Source: Goleter apudmare HA4340-LM2
GTDB taxonomy: Bacteria > Cyanobacteriota > Cyanobacteriia > Cyanobacteriales > Nostocaceae
Assembly: GCA_019359495.1 (NCBI GenBank)
Contig: JAHHHF010000084.1
Span: forward strand, 1-64,000
Reading direction: 5' to 3'
DNA: 64,000 bases
Part shown: positions 52,663 through 63,249 of the stretch, one piece after another
How the letters are laid out: the number at the start of each line of letters is the position of its first letter
Numbering within the stretch: the stretch's first letter is position 1
Translations under genes and position numbers: made by a program
Notes under the pieces: model-generated
What the model was told of the DNA's origin: nothing
The model's database searches: none
Seen by the model: the letters and a program-made list of their open reading frames with translations, nothing else

Positions 52663-54467
52663 CGAGTACCTCTCCCTCTAGGACTCACATCAAATTCTGA
52701 TTTCACTCTTACACCGACGACGGTTTCCGAAAAATCATCACGTCCTTGGACTGTAAAACCTAGTCTTAGATTGGGAACCAATTGAAAATCGTAAAATGCC
52801 TCTAATACATCTGGTGTAGCACCTCGACGCAGACTGTCATTCGAGAGAGCGCGTCCATAGGCTAACCCCAATCGGTCGTTTGGAGTTAACAAATCTAAAA
52901 AGCTGGCTCCAAAAGAGTAAGTATCTCCACCTAGTCCTAAATCACGGTTTTCGTACTTACCATAACGCCCAAAAAGACCTAGTTTGAGGTTAGGAATAAA
53001 GACTTCGGCGTTTATACCGTATGCCTCTTCACGATCGCTTTCTATCGGCCCAAATTGATTATTTCCCCTGGCAATCCCAAAGCTTTCTGCGAAGCTGTCG
53101 CGGATACCACTATCACGATTACTGGCATAAGTACCACGAATAATGGCGTTACCATAACGAACACCGATTTCTCCGGCAAATCCGTCTAAAGAAAAGTCAC
53201 TAATTTTATCTGCTGATGAAAAGACTGCTCCTTTGGCTTCGATATTATCAGTGACACTCCAATTGACTAATAAACCAGTACGGGAGCCAATCCCTGTGGC
53301 TGCTAGTGCTGGATTGGTCTGAAACACTGGATTAAAGAATTGGCTTGCCCCGTCTTTGGCAAAACTGTTGCGGTCAAAATAAGATGTTAAATCTATCTGA
53401 CCGACGACAAACCGCAGATTAGGTACTCCTCCTATTGAGGTTGCTAAATACAGTTCGTTGATGTTCAAACCTTCCCGCCGAGAGTCATCAAAACTACTGT
53501 CTCTACTCGTTAAATCTAGAGTGGCTCCAATCAAAGCTTGAGGAGAAAGTGGATAGACTCCTGAAACCCTGGCTCGTGCGGAAGTTTCGCCTCCTTGGGT
53601 GATATAGACGCCTTGGATTTGTAAAGATGGCTCTTTTAAAGCGCTACTGCTTGTCAGAGGACGCTGTTGAATAGTTGTTGGTTGTAATTGGCTTGCAGAG
53701 ACGGGAGTGGGAATTGTACTAGGGACTGACGGGGCTGTGACCTCTGGGGCGTTGAGTAGTTGGTTAAAAGTCGATGTTGTTGTGGGTACAGAGAATTCTT
53801 GGCTGGCAGTTGTATTTGGTAGTGGTGGTAATGGGGCTGTGACCTCTGGGGCGTTGAGTAGTTGGTTAAAAGTCGATGTTGTTGTGGGTACAGAAAATTC
53901 TTGGCTGGCAGTTGTATTTGGTAATGGTGGTAATGGGGCTGTAACGAATTTACTTGCTTCCTGAGAGTTGTTTACCTGCCCGATTAGTCCCAAATTAGGA
54001 CTAGAAAAATCATTGCCCGTAACTTCTCCACCTACTGCTATTAGTGGAATATTCGGTTGTGGTTGGGGTATTGCTTGTAGGTTTTTTTTAGTTTGGGGTT
54101 GCTGAAGAAAATCATTCTCTTGTAGTCGCAGGTTATTTCCTGTTTGCTGCTGCACAGTTGTCGCTACCGGATTAGCGATCGCTGCAACTGCAATACCGGT
54201 TGTTGTGGGCGGAGGTGGTACTGTCTGGGATGATCGCAACACCTTTTTAGCAGTAGGTACAGACGATTGAGGGACTGGGAGCAAGTCCATACTACCGATC
54301 TGGAAGTTGCTAGCTTCCAAATTGGTAGGAATTACTTGAGCTGATGACGCCTCACTCATTACCATTGCCCAGAACATCGAAGCTGCAACAGTACCAAGTA
54401 GCAAATATGCTTTTTGGGACTGTTTTGGACATATAAATTTATGACAATTTGATACTGTTTGGCACAT
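52659..54467 (-). CDS. OprB-like outer-membrane porin, BcsC-like channel part
   Basis: A 602-residue protein, first gene of the operon. Signal peptide (LLLGTVAASMFWAMVMS, cleaved near AQVI), a Pro/Thr/Gln-rich linker (about 50-280) and a beta-barrel of about 310 residues resembling OprB/carbohydrate-selective porins: FVVGQIDLTSYFDRNSFAKD, ASQFFNPVFQTNPAL, and LRLGFTVQGRDDFSETVVGV near the end. The linker has a 34-residue duplication (VTAPLPPLPNTTASQEFS...). As the partner of the TPR protein it probably forms the outer-membrane export pore for cellulose, replacing the barrel of BcsC. That assignment is from context. Confidence 0.82.
   Translation of the reverse strand: MCQTVSNCHKFICPKQSQKAYLLLGTVAASMFWAMVMSEASSAQVIPTNLEASNFQIGSMDLLPVPQSSVPTAKKVLRSSQTVPPPPTTTGIAVAAIANPVATTVQQQTGNNLRLQENDFLQQPQTKKNLQAIPQPQPNIPLIAVGGEVTGNDFSSPNLGLIGQVNNSQEASKFVTAPLPPLPNTTASQEFSVPTTTSTFNQLLNAPEVTAPLPPLPNTTASQEFSVPTTTSTFNQLLNAPEVTAPSVPSTIPTPVSASQLQPTTIQQRPLTSSSALKEPSLQIQGVYITQGGETSARARVSGVYPLSPQALIGATLDLTSRDSSFDDSRREGLNINELYLATSIGGVPNLRFVVGQIDLTSYFDRNSFAKDGASQFFNPVFQTNPALAATGIGSRTGLLVNWSVTDNIEAKGAVFSSADKISDFSLDGFAGEIGVRYGNAIIRGTYASNRDSGIRDSFAESFGIARGNNQFGPIESDREEAYGINAEVFIPNLKLGLFGRYGKYENRDLGLGGDTYSFGASFLDLLTPNDRLGLAYGRALSNDSLRRGATPDVLEAFYDFQLVPNLRLGFTVQGRDDFSETVVGVRVKSEFDVSPRGRGTR
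53731..53934 (-). repeat. 102-bp tandem duplication in the porin linker
   Basis: Bases 53731-53832 and 53833-53934 are nearly identical (two or three differences, e.g. GAGAATTC against GAAAATTC), and a third partial copy begins at 53935. The unit is a multiple of three, so the 34-residue protein repeat keeps the frame. Confidence 0.9.
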
Positions 54468-54638
54468 TAGCCTAAGTGAATAAACGAATAAGTCTTTACG
54501 TTGTATGTTGTTGCCACTTTAGCAAATAAAATGAGTATGATCATCTAGAATGTATAGATTTTGTGCTTGGTAAATAACTCCGTAAAAAGTTAATAAAGCC
54601 TGTTATTTTTTAGATCAAATTGGGCACAATAGATAAAA

Positions 54639-55469
54639 ATGTCACTTTTGTTTTGTAAAAACTTACAAAAACCAAGTTTTTCTATGGTGAAGCTCAATTA
54701 TCAACTTATTTATCGAAATTTGAAGAATTATTCAGCTACTTTTTCCCTCACAGCCATCTCGTTAATACTCCTATCCACGAATTATGGCTGTGTACAAAAA
54801 GCACAAGAAGAAGTACAGCTAGAAATCAAAAATATCCAGTCTGTAGCAAGTAATAGTGGATACAAAATTTTTGGTAGTACAAATCTACCTGAGTCTAGCC
54901 GGATTACTGTAGAAGCAGTCCGCTATTTACGTCCAATAGAAGGACAAGAAGAAGTGTTGCTCAACTCTGATGTTGATCCCAAACGTTCAATTCTGGCTCG
55001 CCAAGTTGTACAAGTAAAGCAAGGAAAATGGCAGGCTGATTTAAATCTGTGGCAAGTTGCTCCTGATGGTAGTTTTCAGGAAGTTTGGCAAGCAAATCAA
55101 TCCCAAATAGGATTAGTACCAGAAAGTGGCGTCAAGTTTATTGCCATCTTTGATCCTGCAAGTCAGTGGCAACAGTCAGATCAGACAAAGTCGGAAAAAC
55201 CCCAGGTGGAGAATCAACAACTAGAAGGTAAGTTAGTTCGCTTTACTAATGACGGTGAAAAGTATGTACAAGCAAGCCAAACTTTATTAATACCTTTACC
55301 TGAGGGCAAAACTACACCACCTCGTCCACAACCAGGCGATATTAATGGTGGATGGGGAAACCGATATCAAATCCCACCAAAATCCGTAGTTACCCAAACT
55401 AACATCACACCTTCAGCTACGTCCAGAGTGACTAATGCTTCCCTAGCCCCAACCGAGTTTTTACGTTAA
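54639..55469 (+). CDS. Conserved exported protein, possible lipoprotein
   Basis: A 276-residue protein. A hydrophobic segment FSLTAISLILLSTNYGC (about 35-51) ends in a Cys like a loose lipobox, preceded by a long basic lead; Met16 (54684) is an alternative start that would make this a more normal signal. The mature part is soluble, with a beta-rich region KIFGSTNLPESSRITVEAVR and a Pro-rich tail PLPEGKTTPPRPQPGDINGG. Family not recognised. It diverges from the cellulose operon with 171 bp between starts, so a role at the envelope is possible but unproven. Confidence 0.65.
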   Translation: MSLLFCKNLQKPSFSMVKLNYQLIYRNLKNYSATFSLTAISLILLSTNYGCVQKAQEEVQLEIKNIQSVASNSGYKIFGSTNLPESSRITVEAVRYLRPIEGQEEVLLNSDVDPKRSILARQVVQVKQGKWQADLNLWQVAPDGSFQEVWQANQSQIGLVPESGVKFIAIFDPASQWQQSDQTKSEKPQVENQQLEGKLVRFTNDGEKYVQASQTLLIPLPEGKTTPPRPQPGDINGGWGNRYQIPPKSVVTQTNITPSATSRVTNASLAPTEFLR

Positions 55470-55859
55470 AAAATTGCGGCTAATTGTATCAAATATAATT
55501 GAGTTAGCCGCTCCATACAGCAACTAACCCACAGCTATTTTGAGAACCATAGTTTTGAAAAGTAGTAGGAGCATGTTTACTCCCTGCTGGTAATAGCACT
55601 TCGTCGTAAACACTACTTCGATCCTTCTGGAGCGAGACGCTACGCGTAGCTTGCTTCTAAATTGGCATAGCGTTCTGTAGGAAAGGGGTTTAAATATGTT
55701 AAATGGCAGTAAGCAATGCTAGATAACTCTTATCGCAAATTCATCTAGCATTATTAATGCAATTGTTGGGTAAAGCTTAGCTCTACCCAACAGATTAATT
55801 TTTTTAATTGTTAATTACCAAGTAAGTTACTAAGACACAACTTACTCGATTACCTTACA
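55470..55859. other. 390-bp gap with repeats and a hairpin
   Basis: Holds the Nostocales-type repeat unit GGAGCGAGACGCTACGCGTA at 55630-55649, and an inverted repeat TGTTGGGTA/TACCCAACA (55764-55792) with extra AGC/GCT pairs, followed by AATTTTTTTAA on the plus strand; it may terminate the plus-strand gene. No other gene. Confidence 0.55.
55764..55792 (+). terminator. Hairpin with T-run
   Basis: A 9-bp perfect stem (TGTTGGGTA with TACCCAACA), inner AGC/GCT, and a T-rich tail at about 55796-55803. It lies 294 bases after the exported-protein stop, so it may end a transcript with a long 3' UTR. Confidence 0.45.
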
Positions 55860-56687
55860 TCACCGAATCTGAACATCATTAACATTTGCAGTATCATAGT
55901 ATATTTGAAATTTATCTGCGACTTTTTCTTCCACATTTGTAGGTTGAGGAACTACTCGCAGGCTATCTTGCATTGTTTGCATCTGAAAAATCATTTCTCG
56001 GATTTGCTTTTGCAATTCCTCAAATTCTGATGGTGTAATTGTTATTTGTTGTGCTTCACTTGGTACAATATTTTCTTTTACGATGTTTGTATTTGTTTGA
56101 GCGTAGCCAAGGAATGTTTGAGCAGAAGCAAATCCAGAGCTAGCAGTAACAGTTCTAACGTTTTTAGTTGTGTTTTCTTGAGTCGCAACATGCGGTACAG
56201 AATTTACTGGTTTTTGATAGATTGGTACTGGAGTTTCTAATGCAACAGTTTGAGGTTTAGCTGTGGTTAAAGTACTAGAAATTAATGCAGGATCAAAAAG
56301 TATTTCATCATCTAAAAAAGCCTTTAGACCAGAAACTTGTAATCTGGATTCAGAGAGTTTGAGTTCTTTAAGTAATGCTTCCTTTTCCTGTAAATTTTGC
56401 TCTAGGCTCAATAATTCCTTCTGAAATTTTACTGATTTTCGAGAAGAATGTCGCCAACCACAGAAAGCACCTGCGGCAACTCCGGTTCCTATACTAAGTA
56501 CAGTCGTCAACACCACATAAGGAATTGCAACATCTCTGAGTCTGCCGTAAAAAATCGGTTCTTCCTGAAATTTGACAGTAATTTGCTTATCACCTAATGC
56601 AGCAAGGGGAAATGACATCGCTGAAAACACACCAAGAGAGGCGATAATAGGTGGTAGGAAAAATTTTTGCAATGCAGATAATGACAT
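55860..56687 (-). CDS. Conserved membrane protein with coiled coil
   Basis: A 275-residue protein. Two hydrophobic helices, about 10-32 and 53-76 (YVVLTTVLSIGTGVAAGAF), flank a short outer loop. A coiled coil follows (FQKELLSLEQNLQEKEALLK, about 87-115), then a Thr/Val-rich linker and a second short coiled coil (EFEELQKQIREMIFQMQTMQ). No family is recognised. Its position between the cellulose operon and the GH5 cellulase suggests an envelope function, without proof. Confidence 0.6.
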   Translation of the reverse strand: MSLSALQKFFLPPIIASLGVFSAMSFPLAALGDKQITVKFQEEPIFYGRLRDVAIPYVVLTTVLSIGTGVAAGAFCGWRHSSRKSVKFQKELLSLEQNLQEKEALLKELKLSESRLQVSGLKAFLDDEILFDPALISSTLTTAKPQTVALETPVPIYQKPVNSVPHVATQENTTKNVRTVTASSGFASAQTFLGYAQTNTNIVKENIVPSEAQQITITPSEFEELQKQIREMIFQMQTMQDSLRVVPQPTNVEEKVADKFQIYYDTANVNDVQIR

Positions 56688-57266
56688 ATTTAAGATTTGG
56701 ATGAGTTTTCTAAAAAAGACAATGAATGGATTGCAGTATGGCTAATTACCGCTAGTAATATCTGGCTTTTATACCTCTTAAGCGGTTAGTGAATATTTCT
56801 ACTGCGTTACTATCTAAGTTATTCTCTGTATGTAAGATTTGCAATAGGAATCTCATGAAGAACTCGGACGGATAATTAAAATTCTTGTAAATTTAAAAAC
56901 TCTCTCAAGGGCTAGTTAAAGCTCTGGACTATATAGATATTAGCGTCTAATGCCTTCCAGATATACATTTGACGTTAATCATTTTCTACAGCCATGACTA
57001 TACAAGGAACATTATGCGCTAAATATTACTCTAATAAGTCTAAGTATATTAACCATGATACTTATTGACTTGGAATTACAAATCATCGGGAAATAAATTT
57101 ATCAATAGGATAATTACGGTGATTGTTTACCCAAGTAATTACTAGGTTTTTTTAAAATTTATTTATTACATATCAAGACTTCATAAAGATGGCTGTTTTC
57201 CAATTAATCCCTAATGTCTCTATGAATTGTCACAAGATATCGTCCTACATCTAAGGTAAAAAGAAC
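56688..57266. other. 579-bp divergent gap upstream of the GH5 cellulase
   Basis: AT-rich region without ORF or RNA gene. It must hold the promoters of the coiled-coil membrane protein and of the cellulase. No clear -10/-35 pair or repeat stands out. Confidence 0.5.
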
Positions 57267-58856
57267 ATGCGATACGCCTTTAAAAAGAAACAGAAAAAAT
57301 TGAGTTTAATCAAACAATTGCTCCTATTTTTAGCGGCTTCAGTAATATTATTGCTGGGAATTGTCACCAAATTGCCTATTTATGATGTAGCTAGTGCTGC
57401 GATGACGATGCAATTACCACTTTCAACCCTGGGAGCAAAAATCATAGACGCTGAAGGTGAGGTGGTGCTGCTCAGAGGTGTCAATTGGTTTGGTATAGAA
57501 ACAGAGTTACACGCTCCCCACGGACTCTGGAAGCGAGATTATCAGGAAATGCTGGTAGAGATCAGGAAGCTTGGGTATAACCTGATTAGGTTGCCTTATT
57601 CTGTAGCTGCATTGCGATTACCTGATGTCAGTGGTATTGATTTTAGTATTGGCAGGAATTCAGAACTCCAAGGTAAAACTCCTTTGGAAGTTATGGATGT
57701 AATTATTCAAGAGGCCGAACGTCAGGGATTATTAATCCTACTTGACAGCCATCGTCTGAATGATCAACGAATTCCTGAGTTGTGGTATGGAGACGGTTTT
57801 ACAGAAGTAGACTGGATCGATACCTGGAAAATGTTGGCTCAAAGATATAAAAATCAAGCTAATGTGATCGGTGCAGACTTAAAAAATGAACCGCATGGAC
57901 AAGCTAGTTGGGGAACTAATGATTTAGCTACTGACTGGCGATTGGCAGCAGAACGGGTAGGTAATGCTATTCTCAGTGTCAATCCCAACTGGCTGATTGT
58001 TGTCGAGGGTGTGGAGAATAATGTCCCTGGTCAAAAACTCAAACAGCATTGGCAAGGCGGTAATTTAGAAGGGGTGAAGCGCTACCCAGTACGTTTGTCT
58101 CGTCCTGATAAGCTAGTCTATTCCCCCCATGAGTACGGCCCAGGAGTGTACAATCAGCCTTATTTTTCAGAACCCGACTTTCCTAAAAATTTAAGCGATC
58201 GCTGGCAAATAGGATTTAACTATATTTCTAGTGAGAAAATTGCACCTGTCTTGATTGGGGAATTTGGTGGACGCCAAGTAGACACTATTTCTCCAGAAGG
58301 AATTTGGCAAAATGAGCTGGTGAAATATATTGACAAAAATAACTTAAGCTTTGCTTACTGGAGTTGGAATCCCAATAGTGCTGACACAGGTGGTATTTTG
58401 CTGGATGATTGGCAAAGTTATGATTTACCAAAGCAGCAATTATTATCCCAACTGTTCCCTTCAGCCTCTGTTCAGCAGGTGGAGAAACCTAATAATTCTG
58501 CTGTTATTCCTTCGCCAACTGCTTCTTCAGTGTCTCTCATGACTCCTCAACTGAAAGTTACTACTGACATCTATTCCAATTGGGAAACGGGACTTTGTGC
58601 CACCTTTAAAATTGTGAATTCCGGCAATACCAAGGTGAGTAATTGGCAACTGAAATTTAATATGAACCAGGCGAAGATTAATAACTCTTGGAACGCTAAT
58701 TTTACACAGCAAGGGGCGACGCAGTATATTATAAATCCTTTGGATTGGGGAGTAGTGATTGAGCCAAATCAATCACGGGAAATAGGTTTTTGTGCTCACA
58801 AACTTGGTTTGGATTACCAAATTAAGAACGTAGAAGTAATACCAATTCAAAATTAA
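57267..58856 (+). CDS. GH5 cellulase with C-terminal CBM2 module
   Basis: A 529-residue exported endoglucanase. A basic lead and long hydrophobic segment (LLLFLAASVILLLGIV, 18-33) act as a signal or anchor. The GH5 domain (about 50-400) starts VLLRGVNWFGIETELHAPHG; the acid is Glu208 in DLKNEPHG and the nucleophile Glu332 in IGEFGG. After a Pro/Ser/Thr linker, residues about 430-529 form a CBM2: ATFKIVNSGNTKVSNWQLKF, WNANFTQQGA and two Cys (CATF, GFCAHK) closing the usual disulfide. It binds and cuts cellulose, probably remodelling the self-made polymer. Confidence 0.93.
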   Translation: MRYAFKKKQKKLSLIKQLLLFLAASVILLLGIVTKLPIYDVASAAMTMQLPLSTLGAKIIDAEGEVVLLRGVNWFGIETELHAPHGLWKRDYQEMLVEIRKLGYNLIRLPYSVAALRLPDVSGIDFSIGRNSELQGKTPLEVMDVIIQEAERQGLLILLDSHRLNDQRIPELWYGDGFTEVDWIDTWKMLAQRYKNQANVIGADLKNEPHGQASWGTNDLATDWRLAAERVGNAILSVNPNWLIVVEGVENNVPGQKLKQHWQGGNLEGVKRYPVRLSRPDKLVYSPHEYGPGVYNQPYFSEPDFPKNLSDRWQIGFNYISSEKIAPVLIGEFGGRQVDTISPEGIWQNELVKYIDKNNLSFAYWSWNPNSADTGGILLDDWQSYDLPKQQLLSQLFPSASVQQVEKPNNSAVIPSPTASSVSLMTPQLKVTTDIYSNWETGLCATFKIVNSGNTKVSNWQLKFNMNQAKINNSWNANFTQQGATQYIINPLDWGVVIEPNQSREIGFCAHKLGLDYQIKNVEVIPIQN

Positions 58857-58943
58857 AACAATTCAAACTTACAATTCATAAGGGTTTCTGGATTGGAATT
58901 TGCCACGCTTTTTTCAAATTGGTGTATGTAATAAGTCAAAAAT

Positions 58944-58975
58944 AAAAGGCAAAGGGTAACTTTCCTTTGCCTTTT
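58944..58975. terminator. Bidirectional terminator between cellulase and rpoC2
   Basis: AAAAGGCAAAGG and CCTTTGCCTTTT are perfect complements (12 bp) with an 8-base loop. T-runs follow on both strands, so it can terminate both convergent transcripts. Confidence 0.85.
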
Positions 58976-58994
58976 TAATTTTTAACTTTTAGCT

Positions 58995-61900
58995 TTATTC
59001 ATCGAAATCGTCTTCATCCGAATCTTCCTCGTAATCGTCTTCTTCCTCTTCTTCTACGAGGTCGGTGATTTCATCGGCAATCAACTCATCTTCGTCATCG
59101 AGAATTGACCGTTCCGCGCGTCTAGCGCCGAATGGAGATTCTGTCAGAGAAGGAGCATCTAAATTATAGGTACGAGCTGTACGGTCATCTAGCACCATAT
59201 CCAAGGGATCATCGGCTTCATCTAGGAGGCTTGTACTCTCCAGCGCCGCATAATCATCGATCGCTCCTGTTTCTTCATAGGCGTTATACCCAGTTCCAGC
59301 AGGAATCAATCGTCCGATAATCACGTTTTCTTTTAACCCCCGCAACCAGTCAGATTTCCCTTCAATAGCAGCTTCGGTTAAGACCCTAGTCGTTTCTTGG
59401 AAGGAAGCCGCAGAAATAAAGCTGTCGGTATTCAACGATGCTTTGGTGATCCCCAACAATACGGGGGTATACTGTGCCCGCGCACCGCCAGTGATTGCCA
59501 TTGCTTCGTTCACTTGCTCAACTTGGCGCAATTCTACCAATTCACCAGGAAGCATGGTGGTGTCACCACCATCATCAATCCGGACTTTGTTGGTCATCTG
59601 GCGAACAATTACTTCTATGTGTTTGTCGGCAATATCAATCCCTTGGGACTGATATACCAATTGCACTTCGTTCACCAAAAACGTCTGCACTTTCTGCAAA
59701 GCGTGGCTAGCACAAGCGTAGACTCCGTCTTCTGAACCCAAGCTAAAGAAAATTTCCAAAATTTCGTGGGGATTAGACGGCCCATCAGTTAAGGGCTGTC
59801 CTGCTAACACATGGGAACCATCTGCTAGCGCTAAATTTTGACCGGGGCCTAGGGTATAATCTGTAACGACTCCGTTGGTTTCTACTACTTTCATAGCGAT
59901 CGCCTCATCGCCATCACCATAAACTACCTTGAGTTCTCCCGCACGTCGTGCTAAAACACATGCCTCTTTAGGTTTCCGGGCTTCTAGTAGTTCTTCAATC
60001 CGGGGCAAACCTTGAATAATGTCTCCGGTTTTGGCACGCTCAAACACCAACAACACTAGATTATCACCCCGTTGTACTAAGTCGCTGTCTTCTATCTGCA
60101 ACACAGCACCAGGGCTGACTCGGTAGGGGCGACCAACACGGATTTTAACTGTGTATTGTGGAGTACTGAGAGCTGATTCACCTGTGGCAGAACTAGCAGT
60201 AGTATTTTTGATTTCTACTACTTGTCCAGATTCTTCCGCAAAGACTCCTGGAGCTATTTCTGTTCCTTCTACGAGTAAGGTACCTACCTTCACCTTTGGC
60301 TGGGCGGTAGAATTTGTGGTGATCATGTCGGTGTGGCGCAACACCAGACAACGACGTACAGCTTCAACACCTTTTTGAGCACCACGCACAATACCCCCTT
60401 CTTTACACAAGATTTGGGTACGGGCGACCACTGCACCAGGGGCAATAGTTAAGCCATCCTGAACTTCCAATGTGGTCTGAGTGCTACCTTGGGTGGCATC
60501 AGCAGAAATGTCTCGGCGAATTACTAAGGATTCTAAAATAACTAGCTGCAAGCGCTGGACATCTGGGTCTTCGGTATCAGGCACTAATTCAATATCTGCT
60601 GCTAGCGGAGAAGCGTTGTGGTCTTGTTCGCCTTCTTGCTCGATTTCTAGGACTAACTGGGTACGCAGCAACTCCACGCCTTCAACAGATTTAACACGCT
60701 CAGAATCCTTATAAGGCAAGCGTTGTACTGCTCGCAACTGAATGGAACGCCCTGTTTGTTGGCTGACAGATGTGGTAGATGGCACATCTGGATTGTTGGG
60801 AACAGCAAACTCCACTACCGGACGGCTTAACAGCGCTGGCCCCTCTGGTGACTCTACATACTGGATGTAGCGTAATTCTGTGGCAACAGTACCTTGGAAT
60901 TCTTCACCTGGTTGAATAAAGGTGTTGTCTCTTCCCAGGACTGCCTCAGGGTCATCTACCATCAGCAGTTCCCCTGGCTTAATTACTACTTCCCGGAGAA
61001 TGTCGTTTTTCTGGGTAACTTCCACGACGCCGCTATTTTGGCAGAAGATATCCTTAACTACTTCGGTGCCAGCTTCTACAAACTGTCCATCTTCGACCAA
61101 TAACAAGGATATATCTTTGTTGACTTCATGGCTTTCTTCCGGAATCCACAGCAGTGTCCCGCCTTCAACCACTTCATAACCTTGTTTCGCTTTGCCTTTT
61201 TTCTGGACTTCTACGCCCGCAAACTTCAGGAATCCCCCAGTGGTGGTGCGGTAGCGATCGTCAATTAATTCAGCTACTACTTGACCATTTTGCACTTTTG
61301 TGCCTGGAGTGGCTCTGAGGTTGAATACCTGGTTATTACCAGTGGAGACTAAGTAGTTATTGCGGCCTTGTGAGCTTTGGACGGTGACTGTCGCTTGGTC
61401 TAAGACTACGGAGGCGGTAATAATCTCAATTTCTCTGGTACTTTTACCAGGAGTAGCTTCTGGCAATCTGACTACACCACCATGTTGAGTGGTGAGTTTG
61501 GTTTCGGCTAATACGCCATTAGAGGCGATCGCATCTCCATTATTCACCACCAATTCTGCACCAGGAGGCAAGTTATATACTTCTCCTGACAAAATCCAAA
61601 TCAAACCGCCCCGTGCGGCTGTGGTAGTGGTATTACCTTGGCGGTCTGTTTTTTGTTCCGGTAAGACTTCAGCAAACTGTACTTCCCCTGCTAAGTCAGA
61701 GGCTACATCTTTCACCGCTTTTTCAGTGTTAGTCCGAGTTGTACGCCCACCAAGAGCAACTTCCGCCAATAATTGACCTTGTTTTACTTGCTGTCCATCT
61801 ACTATATATAGTGTTGAACCTTGAGTAACATGAATTTCTTGGTTGGCGGGGCTATCGCTACCTTCTTTGTTTGGCTCTAAATTGATGATCCCGTTGGCTT

Positions 61901-63053
61901 CCACATACAGCGCATCTTCACCGTGGCGGGTACGATAGGGTCTGGTTTTCAATTTACGCGGTAGGCGGATAGTACCATTAGCTTTAGAGCGTACTTGTTG
62001 GGCTACTTCCCCAGTAAATACACCACCAGTGTGGAATGTCCGCATGGTGAGCTGGGTACCAGGTTCACCAATACTTTGGGCAGCAATAATCCCGACTGCT
62101 TCTCCTAGGTCCACCATTTTGCCGTGAGCCAAACTCCAACCGTAGCAGTGCTGACACACTGAACGAGCCGCTTCACAAGTTAGGGGAGAGCGCGCGAAAA
62201 CCTCAGTAACCCCGGATTTTTGGATGTGTTTAGCCAAATCTTCAGAAATTGGCGTGTTACGTGGTGCGAGTATTTCTCCTGTGGTCGGGTGTACTATATC
62301 AGCAGCAGCTACCCGTCCGAGTAAACGTGTTGACAAGGGAATCTTAGTTTTCCCGCCTTCTGTCATTGCCCTCAGGGGAATACCCCTGGTTGTCCCACAG
62401 TCAAATTCCCGGATAATCACATCCTGGGATACGTCTACAAGACGGCGGGTGAGATAACCAGAGTCGGCAGTCCGCAAGGCGGTGTCTACCAATCCTTTTC
62501 TGGCACCGTAAGACGAGATAATATATTCTGTAACTGTGAGTCCTTCACGGAAGTTGGTTTTAATGGGCAAGTCAATAATTTCCCCTTGGGGATCTGCCAT
62601 CAGCCCCCGCATACCAACTAATTGCCGAACCTGGGAAATGTTACCCCTAGCTCCGGAAAATGCCATCATGTACACGGAGTTGAGGGGGTCGGTTTGTTTG
62701 AAGTGAGTCACAACCTCGTCTTTGAGGGCTTCACTAGTACCGTTCCAGGTATCAATCACCTTTTGAAAGCGTTCTACTTCGGTGATTTCTCCTCGTTGGT
62801 AACGGGCCTCGGTGGCGCGAATTTCTTCTTCTGCTGCTTCTAGGAGCGATCGCTTGGAAGGTGGGACCATCAAATCATCTACACTGATAGAAACTCCAGC
62901 TTTCGTAGCATAGCGGAATCCCAAGTCTTTTAACTTATCCGCCATGACTGCTGTACGTGCTGTACCGTAATTGGTAAAAGACCAATAAATTAAATTTCTC
63001 AGTTGACCCTTATCAACTACACGATTGCGAAAAATAGCGTTTTCGTTATTCAT
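58995..63053 (-). CDS. rpoC2: DNA-directed RNA polymerase subunit beta' (RpoC2)
   Basis: In cyanobacteria and plastids beta' is split; RpoC2 is the C-terminal part. The 1352-residue protein has Zn-binding Cys219, Cys293, Cys300 and Cys303 ([11 protein letters not shown]), the trigger loop [18 protein letters not shown] at 327-344, and then the large SBHM-repeat insertion typical of cyanobacteria (about 350-970) before the remaining jaw/clamp segments. The tail is strongly acidic ([19 protein letters not shown]). ATG 63053. It follows rpoC1 in the operon with a 196-bp spacer that holds repeats. Confidence 0.98.
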   Translation of the reverse strand: MNNENAIFRNRVVDKGQLRNLIYWSFTNYGTARTAVMADKLKDLGFRYATKAGVSISVDDLMVPPSKRSLLEAAEEEIRATEARYQRGEITEVERFQKVIDTWNGTSEALKDEVVTHFKQTDPLNSVYMMAFSGARGNISQVRQLVGMRGLMADPQGEIIDLPIKTNFREGLTVTEYIISSYGARKGLVDTALRTADSGYLTRRLVDVSQDVIIREFDCGTTRGIPLRAMTEGGKTKIPLSTRLLGRVAAADIVHPTTGEILAPRNTPISEDLAKHIQKSGVTEVFARSPLTCEAARSVCQHCYGWSLAHGKMVDLGEAVGIIAAQSIGEPGTQLTMRTFHTGGVFTGEVAQQVRSKANGTIRLPRKLKTRPYRTRHGEDALYVEANGIINLEPNKEGSDSPANQEIHVTQGSTLYIVDGQQVKQGQLLAEVALGGRTTRTNTEKAVKDVASDLAGEVQFAEVLPEQKTDRQGNTTTTAARGGLIWILSGEVYNLPPGAELVVNNGDAIASNGVLAETKLTTQHGGVVRLPEATPGKSTREIEIITASVVLDQATVTVQSSQGRNNYLVSTGNNQVFNLRATPGTKVQNGQVVAELIDDRYRTTTGGFLKFAGVEVQKKGKAKQGYEVVEGGTLLWIPEESHEVNKDISLLLVEDGQFVEAGTEVVKDIFCQNSGVVEVTQKNDILREVVIKPGELLMVDDPEAVLGRDNTFIQPGEEFQGTVATELRYIQYVESPEGPALLSRPVVEFAVPNNPDVPSTTSVSQQTGRSIQLRAVQRLPYKDSERVKSVEGVELLRTQLVLEIEQEGEQDHNASPLAADIELVPDTEDPDVQRLQLVILESLVIRRDISADATQGSTQTTLEVQDGLTIAPGAVVARTQILCKEGGIVRGAQKGVEAVRRCLVLRHTDMITTNSTAQPKVKVGTLLVEGTEIAPGVFAEESGQVVEIKNTTASSATGESALSTPQYTVKIRVGRPYRVSPGAVLQIEDSDLVQRGDNLVLLVFERAKTGDIIQGLPRIEELLEARKPKEACVLARRAGELKVVYGDGDEAIAMKVVETNGVVTDYTLGPGQNLALADGSHVLAGQPLTDGPSNPHEILEIFFSLGSEDGVYACASHALQKVQTFLVNEVQLVYQSQGIDIADKHIEVIVRQMTNKVRIDDGGDTTMLPGELVELRQVEQVNEAMAITGGARAQYTPVLLGITKASLNTDSFISAASFQETTRVLTEAAIEGKSDWLRGLKENVIIGRLIPAGTGYNAYEETGAIDDYAALESTSLLDEADDPLDMVLDDRTARTYNLDAPSLTESPFGARRAERSILDDEDELIADEITDLVEEEEEDDYEEDSDEDDFDE

Positions 63054-63249
63054 TTAGTTATTAGTCCTTAGTCAACAATAATTAATAATTCGTAATACCC
63101 TGCGGGAAAGCTGTGCTGAAATGGGCAATAGAGGGAAGATCCCCTCCGCGTCAGCATTTCGTAGAGAAGACCGCCCTGCTTCACCGCTCCGCTTCTACGT
63201 AATTCGTAATTAGGGAATTAATTACGAATTACGAACTAGAAATTACGAA
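63054..63249. repeat. Repeat-rich rpoC1-rpoC2 spacer
   Basis: Contains several copies, on both strands, of AATTCGTAATTA-type units (63190-63250) and a GC-richer stretch at 63100-63200 with the common Nostoc units CCTGCGGGAA and CGTAGAGAAGA. The inverted copies of AATTACGAATT could form a long hairpin between two genes that must be co-expressed. Confidence 0.6.

Noticed and set aside
53707-53964. Antisense ORF with perfect internal repeats opposite the porin linker
   Set aside because: It is the shadow of the duplicated linker; the repeat explains its openness.
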